DNA from: Flavobacterium ovatum
GTDB lineage: Bacteria > Bacteroidota > Bacteroidia > Flavobacteriales > Flavobacteriaceae
Length of the DNA stretch: 64,000 nt
Assembly (NCBI RefSeq): GCF_040703125.1
Contig: NZ_CP160035.1
Span: 1,984,001 to 2,048,000 of the forward strand
Direction: 5' to 3'
In this document: piece after piece, positions 38,364-47,014 of the stretch
How positions within the stretch are numbered: position 1 is the stretch's first letter
How the letters are laid out: each line of letters opens with the position of its first letter
Translations under genes and position numbers: made by a program
The notes under the pieces: model-generated
The model's database searches: none
What the model was told of the DNA's origin: nothing
What the model saw: only the letters and a program-made list of their open reading frames with translations

Positions 38364-38606
38364 TGGTATGTTTTTTTGCCACTAAGGCGCTAAGGTGTCT
38401 AAGTTTGCTTAATGTTGACGCAAATTTAAGAATTTAAAGAGAGGGAAGAGGGTCAGTAAGAGAAAAATTGAATCTATTTTTTACTTTTTTTTGAATTTCG
38501 AAGGGAAGATGTTTATTAGAGGAACGTTGTCTCTCGCAACAGTTCTGGACTGCGCTCTAACTAACGGTTAGTTTTAATCAGTGAGTATTTTAATACTTAG
38601 TTATTA

Positions 38607-39194
38607 TTATTTCACCTGAATTTTAGGAATAGGAACCGTATTGATTAAATCGGTTATTTTTGTGTTATTAGTTTTTACATACTCCAAAAACTTTACAATA
38701 TCTTCTTTGGAGGTGAAGTAGTTACGATATGAATAGGCGTAGAGTACTAGAAATGTACCTTTGTCATTTTTTTGTTGTTGGTAACGATACAAATTCCATT
38801 CTAGAATGTTGTGGCCGCCACTAAGCATAAATGAAATAACCCTTTCATTATCGTTTATTGGTTTTTCGATTTTAAATTGAACTAAAGGATTCGACTTTTT
38901 TAAAGCATTCATTTCATTCAATTTCATATTACTGGCTTGATCTACTGAAATATCGGACTTGACTGTTTCTACAATCAACATTTTTTGATAAGTTTCGAAT
39001 TTATTGTCGGACTGTCTTAAATACTCTTGCTTGTAATAAGTATCATTGGGATGTGAACTCCATGCTAAATGGTAATTTTGGTTTTCAAAAACCAAAGTTG
39101 TGCCTGTAGATAAATAATCGATGACAGGTTCTGTTTGGAAAGAGAGAAGAACGAAAGTGCAAATTGCAACGGATAGAAGCGCAAATTTTTTCAT
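38607..39194 (-). CDS. Unknown secreted protein
   Basis: The 195-residue protein has a signal peptide (MKKFALLSVAICTFVLLSFQ). The mature part contains YHLAWSSHPNDTYYKQEYL, ILEWNLYRYQQQKNDKGTFLVLYAYSYRNY and a C-terminal proline-rich tail. No known family is recognised. It is rich in tyrosine and probably beta-rich. It lies 69 bp after the next upstream gene on the same strand; a shared transcript is possible. Confidence 0.65.
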   Translation of the reverse strand: MKKFALLSVAICTFVLLSFQTEPVIDYLSTGTTLVFENQNYHLAWSSHPNDTYYKQEYLRQSDNKFETYQKMLIVETVKSDISVDQASNMKLNEMNALKKSNPLVQFKIEKPINDNERVISFMLSGGHNILEWNLYRYQQQKNDKGTFLVLYAYSYRNYFTSKEDIVKFLEYVKTNNTKITDLINTVPIPKIQVK

Positions 39195-39263
39195 TGAAAA
39201 GAAATTAGTTTTGGTCGAAAGGGAAAAACCAAATATATCATAAATTCGGACGACATATTGTTA

Positions 39264-40166
39264 TTAGAAAAATATTTCATTTCGAACCGAAATATTTTTA
39301 TGATCTAAATTCATTTTTAGCTCTTTCCAAGTAGCAGTTCGTAAGCTAGCCGCCATGTAGTTTTGGGTACTAAAATCATTAAATAGTATGCGAAGCGTAT
39401 TTGATCTTTTGTAAGGTCTAAAAAGCTGAACTTCTCTAATTTCATCTATTCTAATGGTCTTCTTTTTCCAAAAGAAATAGTGGTTTTTAACTATTATAAA
39501 GTTTTCAGAAATTTCAAAGTAATCCATCATTCGAGCATGAAAAATAAACCAAAAAATAGTCAAAGGATTGAATATAACTAAAGGGTTTACATAGATGGTG
39601 TTGTTTTTCAACATTACCAGTAAAGGAATCAATAGAATTAAGCTCCACATGCTAAATCCTGTAAAACATAGAATAGGATTTCCTTTGTAGAGGGTAAATA
39701 TTTCTAAATCAATTTCTATTTCAGCTAGTTGTACTGGAATAGTTTCATTCTTTTCGGAAAGTACTTCTTCAATGAAAATTTTCATTTCTATAGCATTAGA
39801 ATAAAAATCATCATAAATTTCTACAAAGGATTGATCCTTAAAAATCAAAATAGTGCATTCTCCAGAGTTAAATACAGTGCCAGATTTTGCAGTAAGTTGG
39901 GAACTTGAAATTTCGTTCCAATTATAGAATTTATTTTTAATAGAAATCCCTTTTTTGTTCAATACTATTGCTGGAGCATATTTTATGTAGGCTATGTTGA
40001 TAGAGATGATAATGCCTACACCAAATAAAGTAACTAGAATGAGTTTTGGTACTATTGTAGTCAGCAGTAAGTGGATCATAAATACACCCATAGATAGAAA
40101 TATCAAATTCCATAAAATTAATGGAATATAGAATTTGTAAATATTTCGTTTTGCAACAATTTCCAT
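39264..40166 (-). CDS. Membrane protein with two PH-like (STM3941-type) segments
   Basis: The 300-residue protein alternates hydrophobic helices with PH-like stretches. A first hydrophobic pair (FYIPLILWNLIFLSMGVFMIHLLL and LVTLFGVGIIISINIAYI) precedes a segment (IVLNKKGISIKNKFYNWNEISSSQL) typical of bacterial PH domains in STM3941-like proteins. A second pair (MWSLILLIPLLVML and LVIFNPLTIFWFIFH) precedes a similar stretch (FIIVKNHYFFWKKKTIRIDEIREVQL). The function is unknown. The 5-bp gap to the ZIP transporter upstream suggests one operon. Confidence 0.7.
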   Translation of the reverse strand: MEIVAKRNIYKFYIPLILWNLIFLSMGVFMIHLLLTTIVPKLILVTLFGVGIIISINIAYIKYAPAIVLNKKGISIKNKFYNWNEISSSQLTAKSGTVFNSGECTILIFKDQSFVEIYDDFYSNAIEMKIFIEEVLSEKNETIPVQLAEIEIDLEIFTLYKGNPILCFTGFSMWSLILLIPLLVMLKNNTIYVNPLVIFNPLTIFWFIFHARMMDYFEISENFIIVKNHYFFWKKKTIRIDEIREVQLFRPYKRSNTLRILFNDFSTQNYMAASLRTATWKELKMNLDHKNISVRNEIFF

Positions 40167-40171
40167 GACTA

Positions 40172-40843
40172 CTACAGAAAATAAGCCAATACGATTCCGA
40201 GGACAATCATAGAGACTTTAGCAATGTTGAATTTGTGTCCTTCGCTGCTTTCAAAGATGATAGTCGACGAAATGTGGAATAGGATTCCGATTACGACTGC
40301 GGTGATTTCGGTGTTGTAATTGCTTAAAACGGGAACATAATCGGATACAAAAGTTCCTAGTGGCGTCATTAATGCAAAGGTCAGCATGAAGGCAAAAATG
40401 GCTTTTTGATTCAGCTTTGAATTGATGAAAAATGTTGTTAAGATGATGGCAATGGGAAGGTGGTGAATGGCGATTCCAATGGCGAGATTGTCGTGATGAT
40501 GCCCCACTGGAAATCCTTCTAAAAAGGCATGAATACAAAGACTTATAAATAATAACCACGGAATGTGCGTCATATTTGGTTGCCCGTGTACGTGTCCGTG
40601 TTCAGCTCCTTTGGAGAAAAATTCTAAGATAATTTGAAACAAAATACCCATCATGATGAAAATACCAATACTGCTATTGTGGGTTTCATAGACATCTGGC
40701 AAAAGGTGCATTACGGTTAAGGCTAGCAAAAACGAACCGCTAAAGGCGAGTAATAACTTGAGGTTGCTTTTCTTTTTTGGTTTAATAACCAAGGCAATAA
40801 CGTAACCTATGAGTACAGAAAGTAAGGGTAATATGTAATTCAT
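40172..40843 (-). CDS. ZIP-family metal transporter
   Basis: The 223-residue inner-membrane protein has about eight hydrophobic helices. ZIP metal-site motifs are clear: VMHLLPDVYETHN (about residue 44), CIHAFLEGFPVGHHHDNLAIGIAIHHLPIAIILTTFF (about 105-141), which includes the paired HxxxE and HHxP sites, and FHISSTIIFESSEGHKFN. Such transporters bring Zn2+, Fe2+ or Mn2+ into the cytoplasm. No zinc-responsive operator could be recognised upstream. Direct GGTTAA-type repeats fill the 60 bp before its start. Confidence 0.9.
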   Translation of the reverse strand: MNYILPLLSVLIGYVIALVIKPKKKSNLKLLLAFSGSFLLALTVMHLLPDVYETHNSSIGIFIMMGILFQIILEFFSKGAEHGHVHGQPNMTHIPWLLFISLCIHAFLEGFPVGHHHDNLAIGIAIHHLPIAIILTTFFINSKLNQKAIFAFMLTFALMTPLGTFVSDYVPVLSNYNTEITAVVIGILFHISSTIIFESSEGHKFNIAKVSMIVLGIVLAYFL

Positions 40844-40861
40844 CTGTATTTGTTGGAAAAT

Positions 40862-40909
40862 GGTTAATTGTTTAATTGGTTAAACGGTTAATCGATTAAA
40901 CAGTTAACC
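40862..40909. repeat. GGTTAA/TTAACC repeat cluster before the ZIP gene
   Basis: GGTTAAxx recurs five times in 48 bases, partly palindromic around TTAATCGATTAA. It lies between the ZIP gene start (40843) and the end of the methyltransferase gene (40917), so it could be a regulatory site or a simple repeat. Confidence 0.55.
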
Positions 40910-40916
40910 AAATAAA

Positions 40917-41681
40917 CTATTTAAAAATCATGATTAGTCGTTCGCTTTCATTTTTATGAAATTTTTTGAGTTTGTAGTCTCCAAAAATATCTAAAAGATA
41001 GATTCCAGCTTCGTCCATCATGTCTTGAAAATCTTGTAGCGTCAGTGCTTTTACTTTTTCGGTATAATGGAATTTTTGTCCATTGTCCTCAAAATCAATT
41101 TCTTTATGGATGTGACCGTCGGCAACGTAGCGCTTTAGGTGAAAATCGATTCCGTCCACGGTTTTTACTTCTTCGGGAACCAATCCGTTGATGACTTGGT
41201 TAACATTCATGAAGTCGATAACTGCAAAACCGTAATCAGATAAACTCTGTTGAATGGCTTTTAGTGTAGTTAAATTGTCATCATCATTTTCGAAATAGCC
41301 AAAACTGGTGAACAAATTAAAAATAGCATCGTATTTTTCTTCAAAAGGTTCCCGCATGTCATGTACCTTGAAATGTAGGCTTTCGTTACTGTTTTTTGAA
41401 GCTTCGATTATACTGTTTTCGGACAAATCGGCGCCAAGAACATCAAAACCCAATTGGTTTAAATAGATAGCATGACGGCCTTTGCCACAAGCTAAATCTA
41501 AAACCTTTGCCTTTTCGGGTAAATTGAGGTAATGTGTTAAATTATCCATGAAAAGCTGTGCTTCACGATAATTACGTTCTTTATATAGGATATGATAATA
41601 CGGAGTATCGAACCAAGAACTAAACCAAGAAGGTGTTGGTTGTTCTGGATTTGAGGTAAGGGGTTTCTGTTCTTCGGACAT
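40917..41681 (-). CDS. Class I SAM-dependent methyltransferase of unknown substrate
   Basis: The 254-residue Rossmann-fold enzyme has motif I VLDLACGKGRHAIYLNQLGFDVLGADLS (about residues 60-87), motif II-like MREPFEEKYDAIFNLFTSFGYF and motif III in the following helix. The extension TPYYHILYKERNYREAQLFM at the N-terminus is typical of a flavobacterial family annotated only as methyltransferase. It acts on an unknown small molecule or lipid. The start ATG at 41681 follows a TAAATTTG -7-like box (41709-41716). It is divergent from the rRNA methyltransferase gene at 41832. Confidence 0.85.
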   Translation of the reverse strand: MSEEQKPLTSNPEQPTPSWFSSWFDTPYYHILYKERNYREAQLFMDNLTHYLNLPEKAKVLDLACGKGRHAIYLNQLGFDVLGADLSENSIIEASKNSNESLHFKVHDMREPFEEKYDAIFNLFTSFGYFENDDDNLTTLKAIQQSLSDYGFAVIDFMNVNQVINGLVPEEVKTVDGIDFHLKRYVADGHIHKEIDFEDNGQKFHYTEKVKALTLQDFQDMMDEAGIYLLDIFGDYKLKKFHKNESERLIMIFK

Positions 41682-41831
41682 TTATTCTTTTCTGTTTATT
41701 CTATCCGGCAAATTTAGTGTATTTTTGCTGAAAAATAGCGCCTTTTGAATTTCAATAGAAATTTAGGCAAATTGATAATTAGTAGTAGCGTTTGATACTC
41801 ATTTTTAGTCCAAACACTTAGAATACCATTC

Positions 41832-43004
41832 ATGATGATAGAAAATAATTTTAAAATGATTGCCAAAACCTTTTTTGGTTTTGAAGAAATATTAGCCAAA
41901 GAATTGACACAACTAGGTGCTCAAGAAGTGGAACAAGGCGTGAGAATGGTAAGTTTTGTAGGTGATAAAGGGTTTATGTACAAGGCAAATTTGTCTTTGC
42001 GTACCGCTTTAAAAATCTTAAAACCTATTTATTTCTTTAGAGCGAAAGACGAACAAGCACTATACAAAGGCGTGGCTAGTATTAACTGGTCTAAGTATAT
42101 CAATGCCAATCAGACTTTTGTTATTGATGCCACAGTACACTCGCCTAATTTTAACCATACGGAGTTTGTTTCTCAAAAATGTAAGGATGCCATTGTGGAT
42201 CAATTTAGAGAACGTACTGGGCAACGTCCAAGTATTGATAAAGCTTTTCCAGATTTAAGAGTTAACATTCATATTGATAGAGACCAAGTTTCAGTAGCTA
42301 TTGATACTTCTGGGAATTCGTTGCACCAACGTGGCTACAGAACGGCAACGAATATTGCACCTATTAATGAAGTCCTAGCAGCGGGTGTTTTATTGCTTTC
42401 TGGTTGGGACGGACAAACGGATTTTATAGATCCTATGTGTGGTTCAGGAACTTTTCTTGCCGAAGCGGCTATGATTGCTTGTAATATTCCAGCGAACATT
42501 AACCGTAAGGAATTTGCTTTTGAAAAATGGAAAGATTGGGATAACGACTTGTTTGACAAAATTGTAGATAGTTTGTTGACCAAAGTACGTGAGTTTCATC
42601 ATACTATAAAAGGGTATGATAAAGCGCCGTCTGCAGTGAGCAAAGCCAAAGATAATATCAAGAATGCCAACCTAGAAGAATATATTTCGATTCAAGAAGA
42701 AAACTTTTTTGACACCGAAAAAACTACCGAAGGAAAGTTGCACATGGTTTTTAACCCGCCTTATGATGAGCGTTTGGATATTCACATGGAAGAATTTTAC
42801 AAAAGCATTGGTGATACTTTGAAGAAGAATTATCCAGGAACCAACGCTTGGTTCATCACAGGAAACCTTGAAGCATTGAAATATGTAGGATTGAAACCGT
42901 CTCGTAAAATCAAATTGTTCAATGCAAGTATCGAATCTCGTTTGGTGAAATATGAAATGTACGAAGGAAGTAAACGTACAAAGTTTCAAGAAGTTAAAGA
43001 GTAG
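41832..43004 (+). CDS. THUMP-domain 23S rRNA guanine-N2 methyltransferase (RlmL N-terminal-like)
   Basis: The 390-residue protein has an N-terminal ferredoxin-like plus THUMP region (KTFFGFEEILAKELTQLGAQEVEQGVRMVSFVG) that captures RNA. The UPF0020/RlmL-type methyltransferase domain follows: SLHQRGYRTATNIAPINEVLAAGVLLLSGW, FIDPMCGSGTFLAEAAMIACNIPANI (SAM motif I, about residues 199-224) and FNPPYDERL (about 307-315). In E. coli the same unit is the N-terminal half of RlmL, which methylates G2445 of 23S rRNA. The C-terminal RlmK half is absent here, as is usual in Bacteroidota. The start ATG at 41832 is followed closely by a second ATG. Confidence 0.92.
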   Translation: MMIENNFKMIAKTFFGFEEILAKELTQLGAQEVEQGVRMVSFVGDKGFMYKANLSLRTALKILKPIYFFRAKDEQALYKGVASINWSKYINANQTFVIDATVHSPNFNHTEFVSQKCKDAIVDQFRERTGQRPSIDKAFPDLRVNIHIDRDQVSVAIDTSGNSLHQRGYRTATNIAPINEVLAAGVLLLSGWDGQTDFIDPMCGSGTFLAEAAMIACNIPANINRKEFAFEKWKDWDNDLFDKIVDSLLTKVREFHHTIKGYDKAPSAVSKAKDNIKNANLEEYISIQEENFFDTEKTTEGKLHMVFNPPYDERLDIHMEEFYKSIGDTLKKNYPGTNAWFITGNLEALKYVGLKPSRKIKLFNASIESRLVKYEMYEGSKRTKFQEVKE

Positions 43005-43020
43005 AGTTTTTTTTAAAGTT

Positions 43021-43074
43021 TCTAAGTGCCTAAGTTGCTGACTTTCTAAGTTCAGCTTCATAGGGACTTAGAAG
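43021..43074. repeat. CTAAGT-type direct repeats after the THUMP methyltransferase gene
   Basis: CTAAGT occurs four times in this stretch (with one inverted ACTTAG at the end). Similar CTAAG runs occur near 38384, and CAAAGT runs near 19501 and 32398, each just outside a gene. Confidence 0.5.
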
Positions 43075-43158
43075 GCAAAGAAACAAAAAAAAGATAAATT
43101 GGATTAATTATCCAGGTAACAGAGGTTTTTTGAACAAGGACTAAGCTTAGTAACTCAG

Positions 43159-43174
43159 TCCCCAAGCTTCGGGA
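43159..43174. repeat. CCCGA-type palindrome copy
   Basis: TCCCCAAGCTTCGGGA is one base away from the perfect TCCCGAAGCTTCGGGA at 27683-27698. It lies 16 bases before the next gene's ATG at 43191. Confidence 0.75.
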
Positions 43175-43190
43175 TAGTAACTTTAAAACT

Positions 43191-43427
43191 ATGACAAAAT
43201 TACAAATTAGAGCTTTTTTATTCCAATTGGGATGCTTTGCAATCCTATTTATTTCAGCGCGTTATTTAGTAGCTCGATATACCAATTTAACTGGGTTTTG
43301 GATTCCTATGACTGCTTTTGTGGTTGGGACTTTATTATCTCCAAAATTCAAAGCATTGACAACTAAAGACGGTGAAAAATTATTTATGAAATGGATTTTC
43401 ATGAAAGGCGTTCGGGAGATTAGTTAA
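43191..43427 (+). CDS. Small membrane protein of unknown function
   Basis: The 78-residue protein has two hydrophobic segments (LFQLGCFAILFISARYLVARY and FWIPMTAFVVGTLLSP) and ends with KWIFMKGVREIS. It is conserved-looking but unnamed; small hydrophobic proteins of this shape are frequent in flavobacteria. It is a single gene between the palindrome at 43159 and the bidirectional terminator at 43452. Confidence 0.65.
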   Translation: MTKLQIRAFLFQLGCFAILFISARYLVARYTNLTGFWIPMTAFVVGTLLSPKFKALTTKDGEKLFMKWIFMKGVREIS

Positions 43428-43450
43428 GAGTTTTAGTCTCAGGGAATCAT

Positions 43451-43499
43451 AAAAAAAAACGTTAGTAGAAAATTTTCTGCTAACGTTTTTTTTTTTTTT
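43451..43499. terminator. Strong bidirectional terminator
   Basis: AACGTTAG and CTAACGTT form a stem, continued inside by AGAAAATTTTCT. A run of nine A lies on the left and 14 T on the right. It serves the small membrane protein gene and the DUF6048 gene convergently. Confidence 0.9.
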
Positions 43500-43585
43500 G
43501 ATATTATCTCGTCTCGTTACTCTTGAACACTATATTTCGCCAATCAAAGTAAACTGAACACCTCAAACTGCGACTGAACACTAAT

Positions 43586-44395
43586 TTACTTCTTAACCGG
43601 AATTACTTTTTTCTTGTAAATAGGAATAAAATAACTTATGGTGTAATTGAAACCTACTCCGAAACTACCATTGTAAGTTCTATTAAAACCAGGAATGTAT
43701 AAGTTGTCAAAGTTGTCTGGTTTCTTATTGGTAAGCAACGTGTTTAATCGGAAGCTAAAGCCCATAAAGACATTATTGAAAACCTTTGCTTTTAATCCCG
43801 CAACGACTTCAATCCAACTTGCTGTAAGTCCGTTGAATTTGTCACCGGAATTGATGGTTTCGCTTGAGCCAAAATACTGTGAAGAATTGTAAATTCTATA
43901 GTTGTTTAACTCTTGACTAAAAGTACTAAAACCGTAACGCATTCCTACCGAAATGATATTTTCCATGTCCAGCCAGTTTTCATAACCGTTATAGTCAAAA
44001 CCCGCTTTCAGGTAGGAACCTTTGGTCGTGAAATTCATTCGAGTATCGTCAGTGGTTTTGTTTTCTACGCCTAATTCGGCAGCAAGGAAATACCTTTTAG
44101 TAAAACGATAATCACCTACAAATTCGATTCCCTTATAATCCTTGTCATAAAACCCACGAGTCAGTTTGAATAAATCCACTCCAAGACGCAACCCATAACG
44201 ATCTGTTTTGGGAAGAGTACTCAAAGTATCTGTTTTTTTAATAGGATTTGCTTTTTTAGAAACCACTGTTTCAATGGGGACAAACCCTTTATCAGGGGCT
44301 GGAATCGGTTTTTTGGAACTCGTTTCTTGTGCCTGAGCTAAAAACAGTGTTAATACTAGTGCAATACTAATGATAGATTTCAAGGTGTGTTTCAT
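43586..44395 (-). CDS. DUF6048-family outer-membrane-associated protein
   Basis: The 269-residue protein has a signal peptide (SIISIALVLTLFLAQAQ). A long beta-rich region begins DRYGLRLGVDLFKLTRGFYDKDYKGIEFVGDYRF and ends GVGFNYTISYFIPIYKKK, which fits a small outer-membrane beta-barrel. This is the DUF6048 layout. The function is unknown. Its start overlaps the end of the DUF6452 gene by 29 bases, so the two are co-translated. Confidence 0.85.
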   Translation of the reverse strand: MKHTLKSIISIALVLTLFLAQAQETSSKKPIPAPDKGFVPIETVVSKKANPIKKTDTLSTLPKTDRYGLRLGVDLFKLTRGFYDKDYKGIEFVGDYRFTKRYFLAAELGVENKTTDDTRMNFTTKGSYLKAGFDYNGYENWLDMENIISVGMRYGFSTFSQELNNYRIYNSSQYFGSSETINSGDKFNGLTASWIEVVAGLKAKVFNNVFMGFSFRLNTLLTNKKPDNFDNLYIPGFNRTYNGSFGVGFNYTISYFIPIYKKKVIPVKK

Positions 44396-44888
44396 TTTCG
44401 TTAGTGATTGACCTGTTTTTTACTACTATTTCCAGAATCCATTTTTCATCTGCCGCTGCTCCGTCGGAATGAATGAATGGAGACAGTTGGTTTAATTCAT
44501 AATTGGTTTTGTACCCACAAGCTCTAGAAACAAAAATCGTTGTTCGAGTGTAATTAAACTGGATATCATCCTCATTTATAATAGCAGTATTAGCATTGTC
44601 GTAATTTAAAATGAACTTAAATTTCACCAAATCAGCATCTATTTTCAAAGGTATAGCGACTTTACTTCCGTTAACCAGCGTGCTACTATTGTAAGTAATT
44701 CCTTCGCTCATTCCTTCCGCAATGACTTTCAAATCCGTAACTGATTTTGCCGTAGATGGATCATTAATATCGTAAAAATTAATAATCAATCGGGGAGTGG
44801 TACTCGTATCCGCATCGCAAATATCATCCTTCTCACAACTGGAGAAAGAGACGGTTAGGATTAAGAGTAGTATTAGGATATATTTCAT
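44367..44888 (-). CDS. DUF6452-family lipoprotein-like protein
   Basis: The 173-residue protein has a lipoprotein signal (LILLLILTVSFSSC, Cys near residue 19). A beta-sandwich region follows (TPRLIINFYDINDPSTAKSVTDLKVIAEG, FKFILNYDNANT, CGYKTNYEL). This is DUF6452. It is paired with DUF6048 by overlapping reading frames, and the rRNA methyltransferase gene lies upstream, an arrangement seen in many flavobacteria. A joint role at the outer membrane is inferred. Confidence 0.83.
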   Translation of the reverse strand: MKYILILLLILTVSFSSCEKDDICDADTSTTPRLIINFYDINDPSTAKSVTDLKVIAEGMSEGITYNSSTLVNGSKVAIPLKIDADLVKFKFILNYDNANTAIINEDDIQFNYTRTTIFVSRACGYKTNYELNQLSPFIHSDGAAADEKWILEIVVKNRSITNENETHLEIYH

Positions 44889-45011
44889 GAATTTTATATT
44901 TAATGGAAAGTTTTGGCTGTATTCAGTTTACGGTCGCAGTTTACAGTTGTTTGATTCAAAAACAGTATATCTGTATACGACTACCTACTGAACACTGGGA
45001 CTATAAACTAA

Positions 45012-46424
45012 TTAACGTAGCTCTAACAATACCACATTCTCCACATGATGCGTTTGCGGAAACATATCCACAGGACGCACACGCGTTACTTTGTATTTCT
45101 CATCCATCAAAGCCAAGTCACGGGCTTGCGTAGCCGAGTTGCAACTTACATACACCACTTTTTTCGGCGCAATTTTCATAATTTGTTCAATTACGTCTTT
45201 GTGCATTCCGTCTCTAGGTGGATCAGTGATAATTACATCTGGTTGTCCGTGCTGTGCGATGAAAGAATCATTGAAAACCACTTTCATGTCTCCAACAAAA
45301 AACTCGCAATTGTCAATATTATTGCGCACTGCGTTGGCTTTTGCATCCTTGATAGCGTCTGGAACACTTTCGACTCCAATTACTTTTTTTGCTTTTTTCG
45401 AAACAAATTGAGCAATCGTTCCTGTTCCTGTATATAAGTCATAAACCAATTCTTCGCCTGTCAATCCTGCAAAATCACGAGTGATTTTGTACAATTCATA
45501 CGCTTGATCAGAGTTAGTTTGGTAGAATGATTTGGCGTTGATACTAAATTTCAAGCCTTCCATTTCTTCCAAAATATAGTCGCGACCTTTGTACAATTTC
45601 ACATTCGTGTCATATAAAGTATCGTTTGCTTTGTTGTTAATCACATACAATAATGAAGTGATTTCAGGAAAAGTAGCGTGCAAATGATCCAACATCAATT
45701 CTCTATTCGCTTGATCGTCTTCAAAAAACTGAATCAATACCATGATTTCACCTGTCGATGACGTACGCAACATTACAGTACGCAACAAACCTGAATGTTC
45801 TCTAGGGTTAAAGAAAGTCATTCCGTTTGCGTTTGCAAAATCCCGAATAGAATTACGGATAGCATTCGAAGGATCTTCCTGCAAATGACATTTGTTGATG
45901 TCTAGAATTTTGTCCCACATTTTTGGAATATGGAATCCAAGTGCGTTTCTGTTTCCTAAATCTTCTGTGCTTGCAATTTCATCCTCAGTCAACCAACGGC
46001 TGTTAGAAAACGAAAATTCCATTTTGTTTCTGTAAAAGAACTTTTTCTCCGAACCTAAGATGGGTTCAAAATCCGGTAATTCAATTTTACCAATGCGTTG
46101 TAAGTGGTTTTTTACTTCATTTTGTTTGTAGTACAACTGTTGGTCATAGTTCATGTTTTGCCATTTGCAACCGCCACAAACACCAAAATGCTCGCAAACT
46201 GGTTCCACACGATGTTCCGAAAATTCGTGAAATTTCACGGCTTTCCCCTCGTAATAGGCCTTACGTTTCTTGAATGTTTGCACATCCACGACATCCCCAG
46301 GCACCACATTAGGAATGAACACTACCTTACCATCGGGAGCCTTAGCTACCGAAACGCCTTTTGCACCTGCATCAAGGACTTTTATCTGATGAAAGACAAC
46401 TTTGTCTGTAATTTTTCTACCCAT
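45012..46424 (-). CDS. rlmD: 23S rRNA (uracil(1939)-C(5))-methyltransferase
   Basis: The 470-residue enzyme methylates U1939 of 23S rRNA. It has an N-terminal TRAM domain (VVFIPNVVPGDVVDVQ) and an iron-sulphur cysteine cluster in CEHFGVCGGCKW (about residues 77-88), with a further Cys in INKCHLQE. The SAM domain contains YDLYTGTGTIAQFVS (about residue 323). The nucleophile region VYVSCNSATQARDL (about 431-444) follows the DPPRDGM motif (about 409-415). The open frame extends to 46481, but the ATG at 46424 (MGRKITDKVV) is preferred and lies only a few bases past a TATTTTTG box. Downstream on the same strand are DUF6452 and DUF6048. Confidence 0.93.
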   Translation of the reverse strand: MGRKITDKVVFHQIKVLDAGAKGVSVAKAPDGKVVFIPNVVPGDVVDVQTFKKRKAYYEGKAVKFHEFSEHRVEPVCEHFGVCGGCKWQNMNYDQQLYYKQNEVKNHLQRIGKIELPDFEPILGSEKKFFYRNKMEFSFSNSRWLTEDEIASTEDLGNRNALGFHIPKMWDKILDINKCHLQEDPSNAIRNSIRDFANANGMTFFNPREHSGLLRTVMLRTSSTGEIMVLIQFFEDDQANRELMLDHLHATFPEITSLLYVINNKANDTLYDTNVKLYKGRDYILEEMEGLKFSINAKSFYQTNSDQAYELYKITRDFAGLTGEELVYDLYTGTGTIAQFVSKKAKKVIGVESVPDAIKDAKANAVRNNIDNCEFFVGDMKVVFNDSFIAQHGQPDVIITDPPRDGMHKDVIEQIMKIAPKKVVYVSCNSATQARDLALMDEKYKVTRVRPVDMFPQTHHVENVVLLELR

Positions 46425-46428
46425 GGCG

Positions 46429-46436
46429 CAAAAATA
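46429..46436 (-). promoter_or_regulatory. -7 box of rlmD giving a leaderless or near-leaderless transcript
   Basis: TATTTTTG on the minus strand ends four bases before the rlmD ATG (46424), so transcription would begin at or inside the start codon. A TTG lies 24 bp further upstream (46463-46461). The same tight arrangement precedes the cysteine desulfurase gene at 63810-63817. Confidence 0.5.
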
Positions 46437-46525
46437 AGTGTTTGTCCGCTTTTTTAAATTCAAATTGCGAAATATTTTCAAAAAGACCTGTTAATTTATT
46501 CAATTAGGCCATTTTTTAGAGCCCA

Positions 46526-46656
46526 ATCCCGCTTTTCGCTACAAATCCTCGCATGGCTGGCAGTAACGCTACGCCCGTAAAGGAGCTTCTAAGGTCGCTC
46601 TTTAGGGGCAAGAGTTACCTTGCCAGCAATACTGCGGGTTTTTCGCTATAATCGGG
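46526..46656. repeat. Composite hairpin repeat element, copy 3
   Basis: GCTGGCAGTAACGCTACGCC on the left pairs with a right half whose complement reads GCTGGCAAGGTAACTCTTGC. The inner core AAAGGAGCTTCT...GTCGCTCTTT matches copy 2. The ends are ATCCCGCTTTTCGCTACAA and TTTTCGCTATAATCGGGGG, like copy 1. Confidence 0.75.
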
Positions 46657-46722
46657 GGCAGGGAGTTGTGGGATATGGAGCGTTTTCTTGGTTGATTTAT
46701 GCTTAGGATGAGATATTGATAA

Positions 46723-46821
46723 TTATTGAGCGTAAATTTGATACAATTCATTCCTCTCTAAATAAATGGTCAAATCAATAAAAAAATCTCCCACGACTGC
46801 CATAATTTCCGATTGTGCCAT
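46723..46821 (-). other. Possible small coding remnant or microprotein
   Basis: On the minus strand a frame reads MAQSEIMAVVGDFFIDLTIY then LERNELYQIYAQ and a TAA stop (32 codons). It stays open upstream to about 46918 through the A/T hairpin at 46871-46905. It looks protein-like but has no known relatives. It may be a truncated gene 3' end or chance. Confidence 0.25.
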
Positions 46822-46870
46822 ATTTCGCTCGTTGTACTGTTGCAAGTAGTTCGCAAGGAATAAAAGAGGT

Positions 46871-46905
46871 AAAAACTCAAAAAAAGAACATTTTTTTGAG
46901 TTTTT
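46871..46905. terminator. 15-bp perfect hairpin in the gap before the FKBP gene
   Basis: AAAAACTCAAAAAAA pairs with TTTTTTTGAGTTTTT, loop GAACA. It is terminator-like but no known gene ends just before it on the plus strand. A TAAATTTG -7 box at 46733-46740 could start a ~160-base transcript that ends here. Confidence 0.55.
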
Positions 46906-47014
46906 AGGTCAAAAAAGGCGTTTTTGGCGCAGTTTTGGCAATAAACAGTCTAATTAAGTTTAAACTAAGATCTTTTAATCAAAAAATAAGATTTTAAAAA
47001 ATTAAAATAAAATT

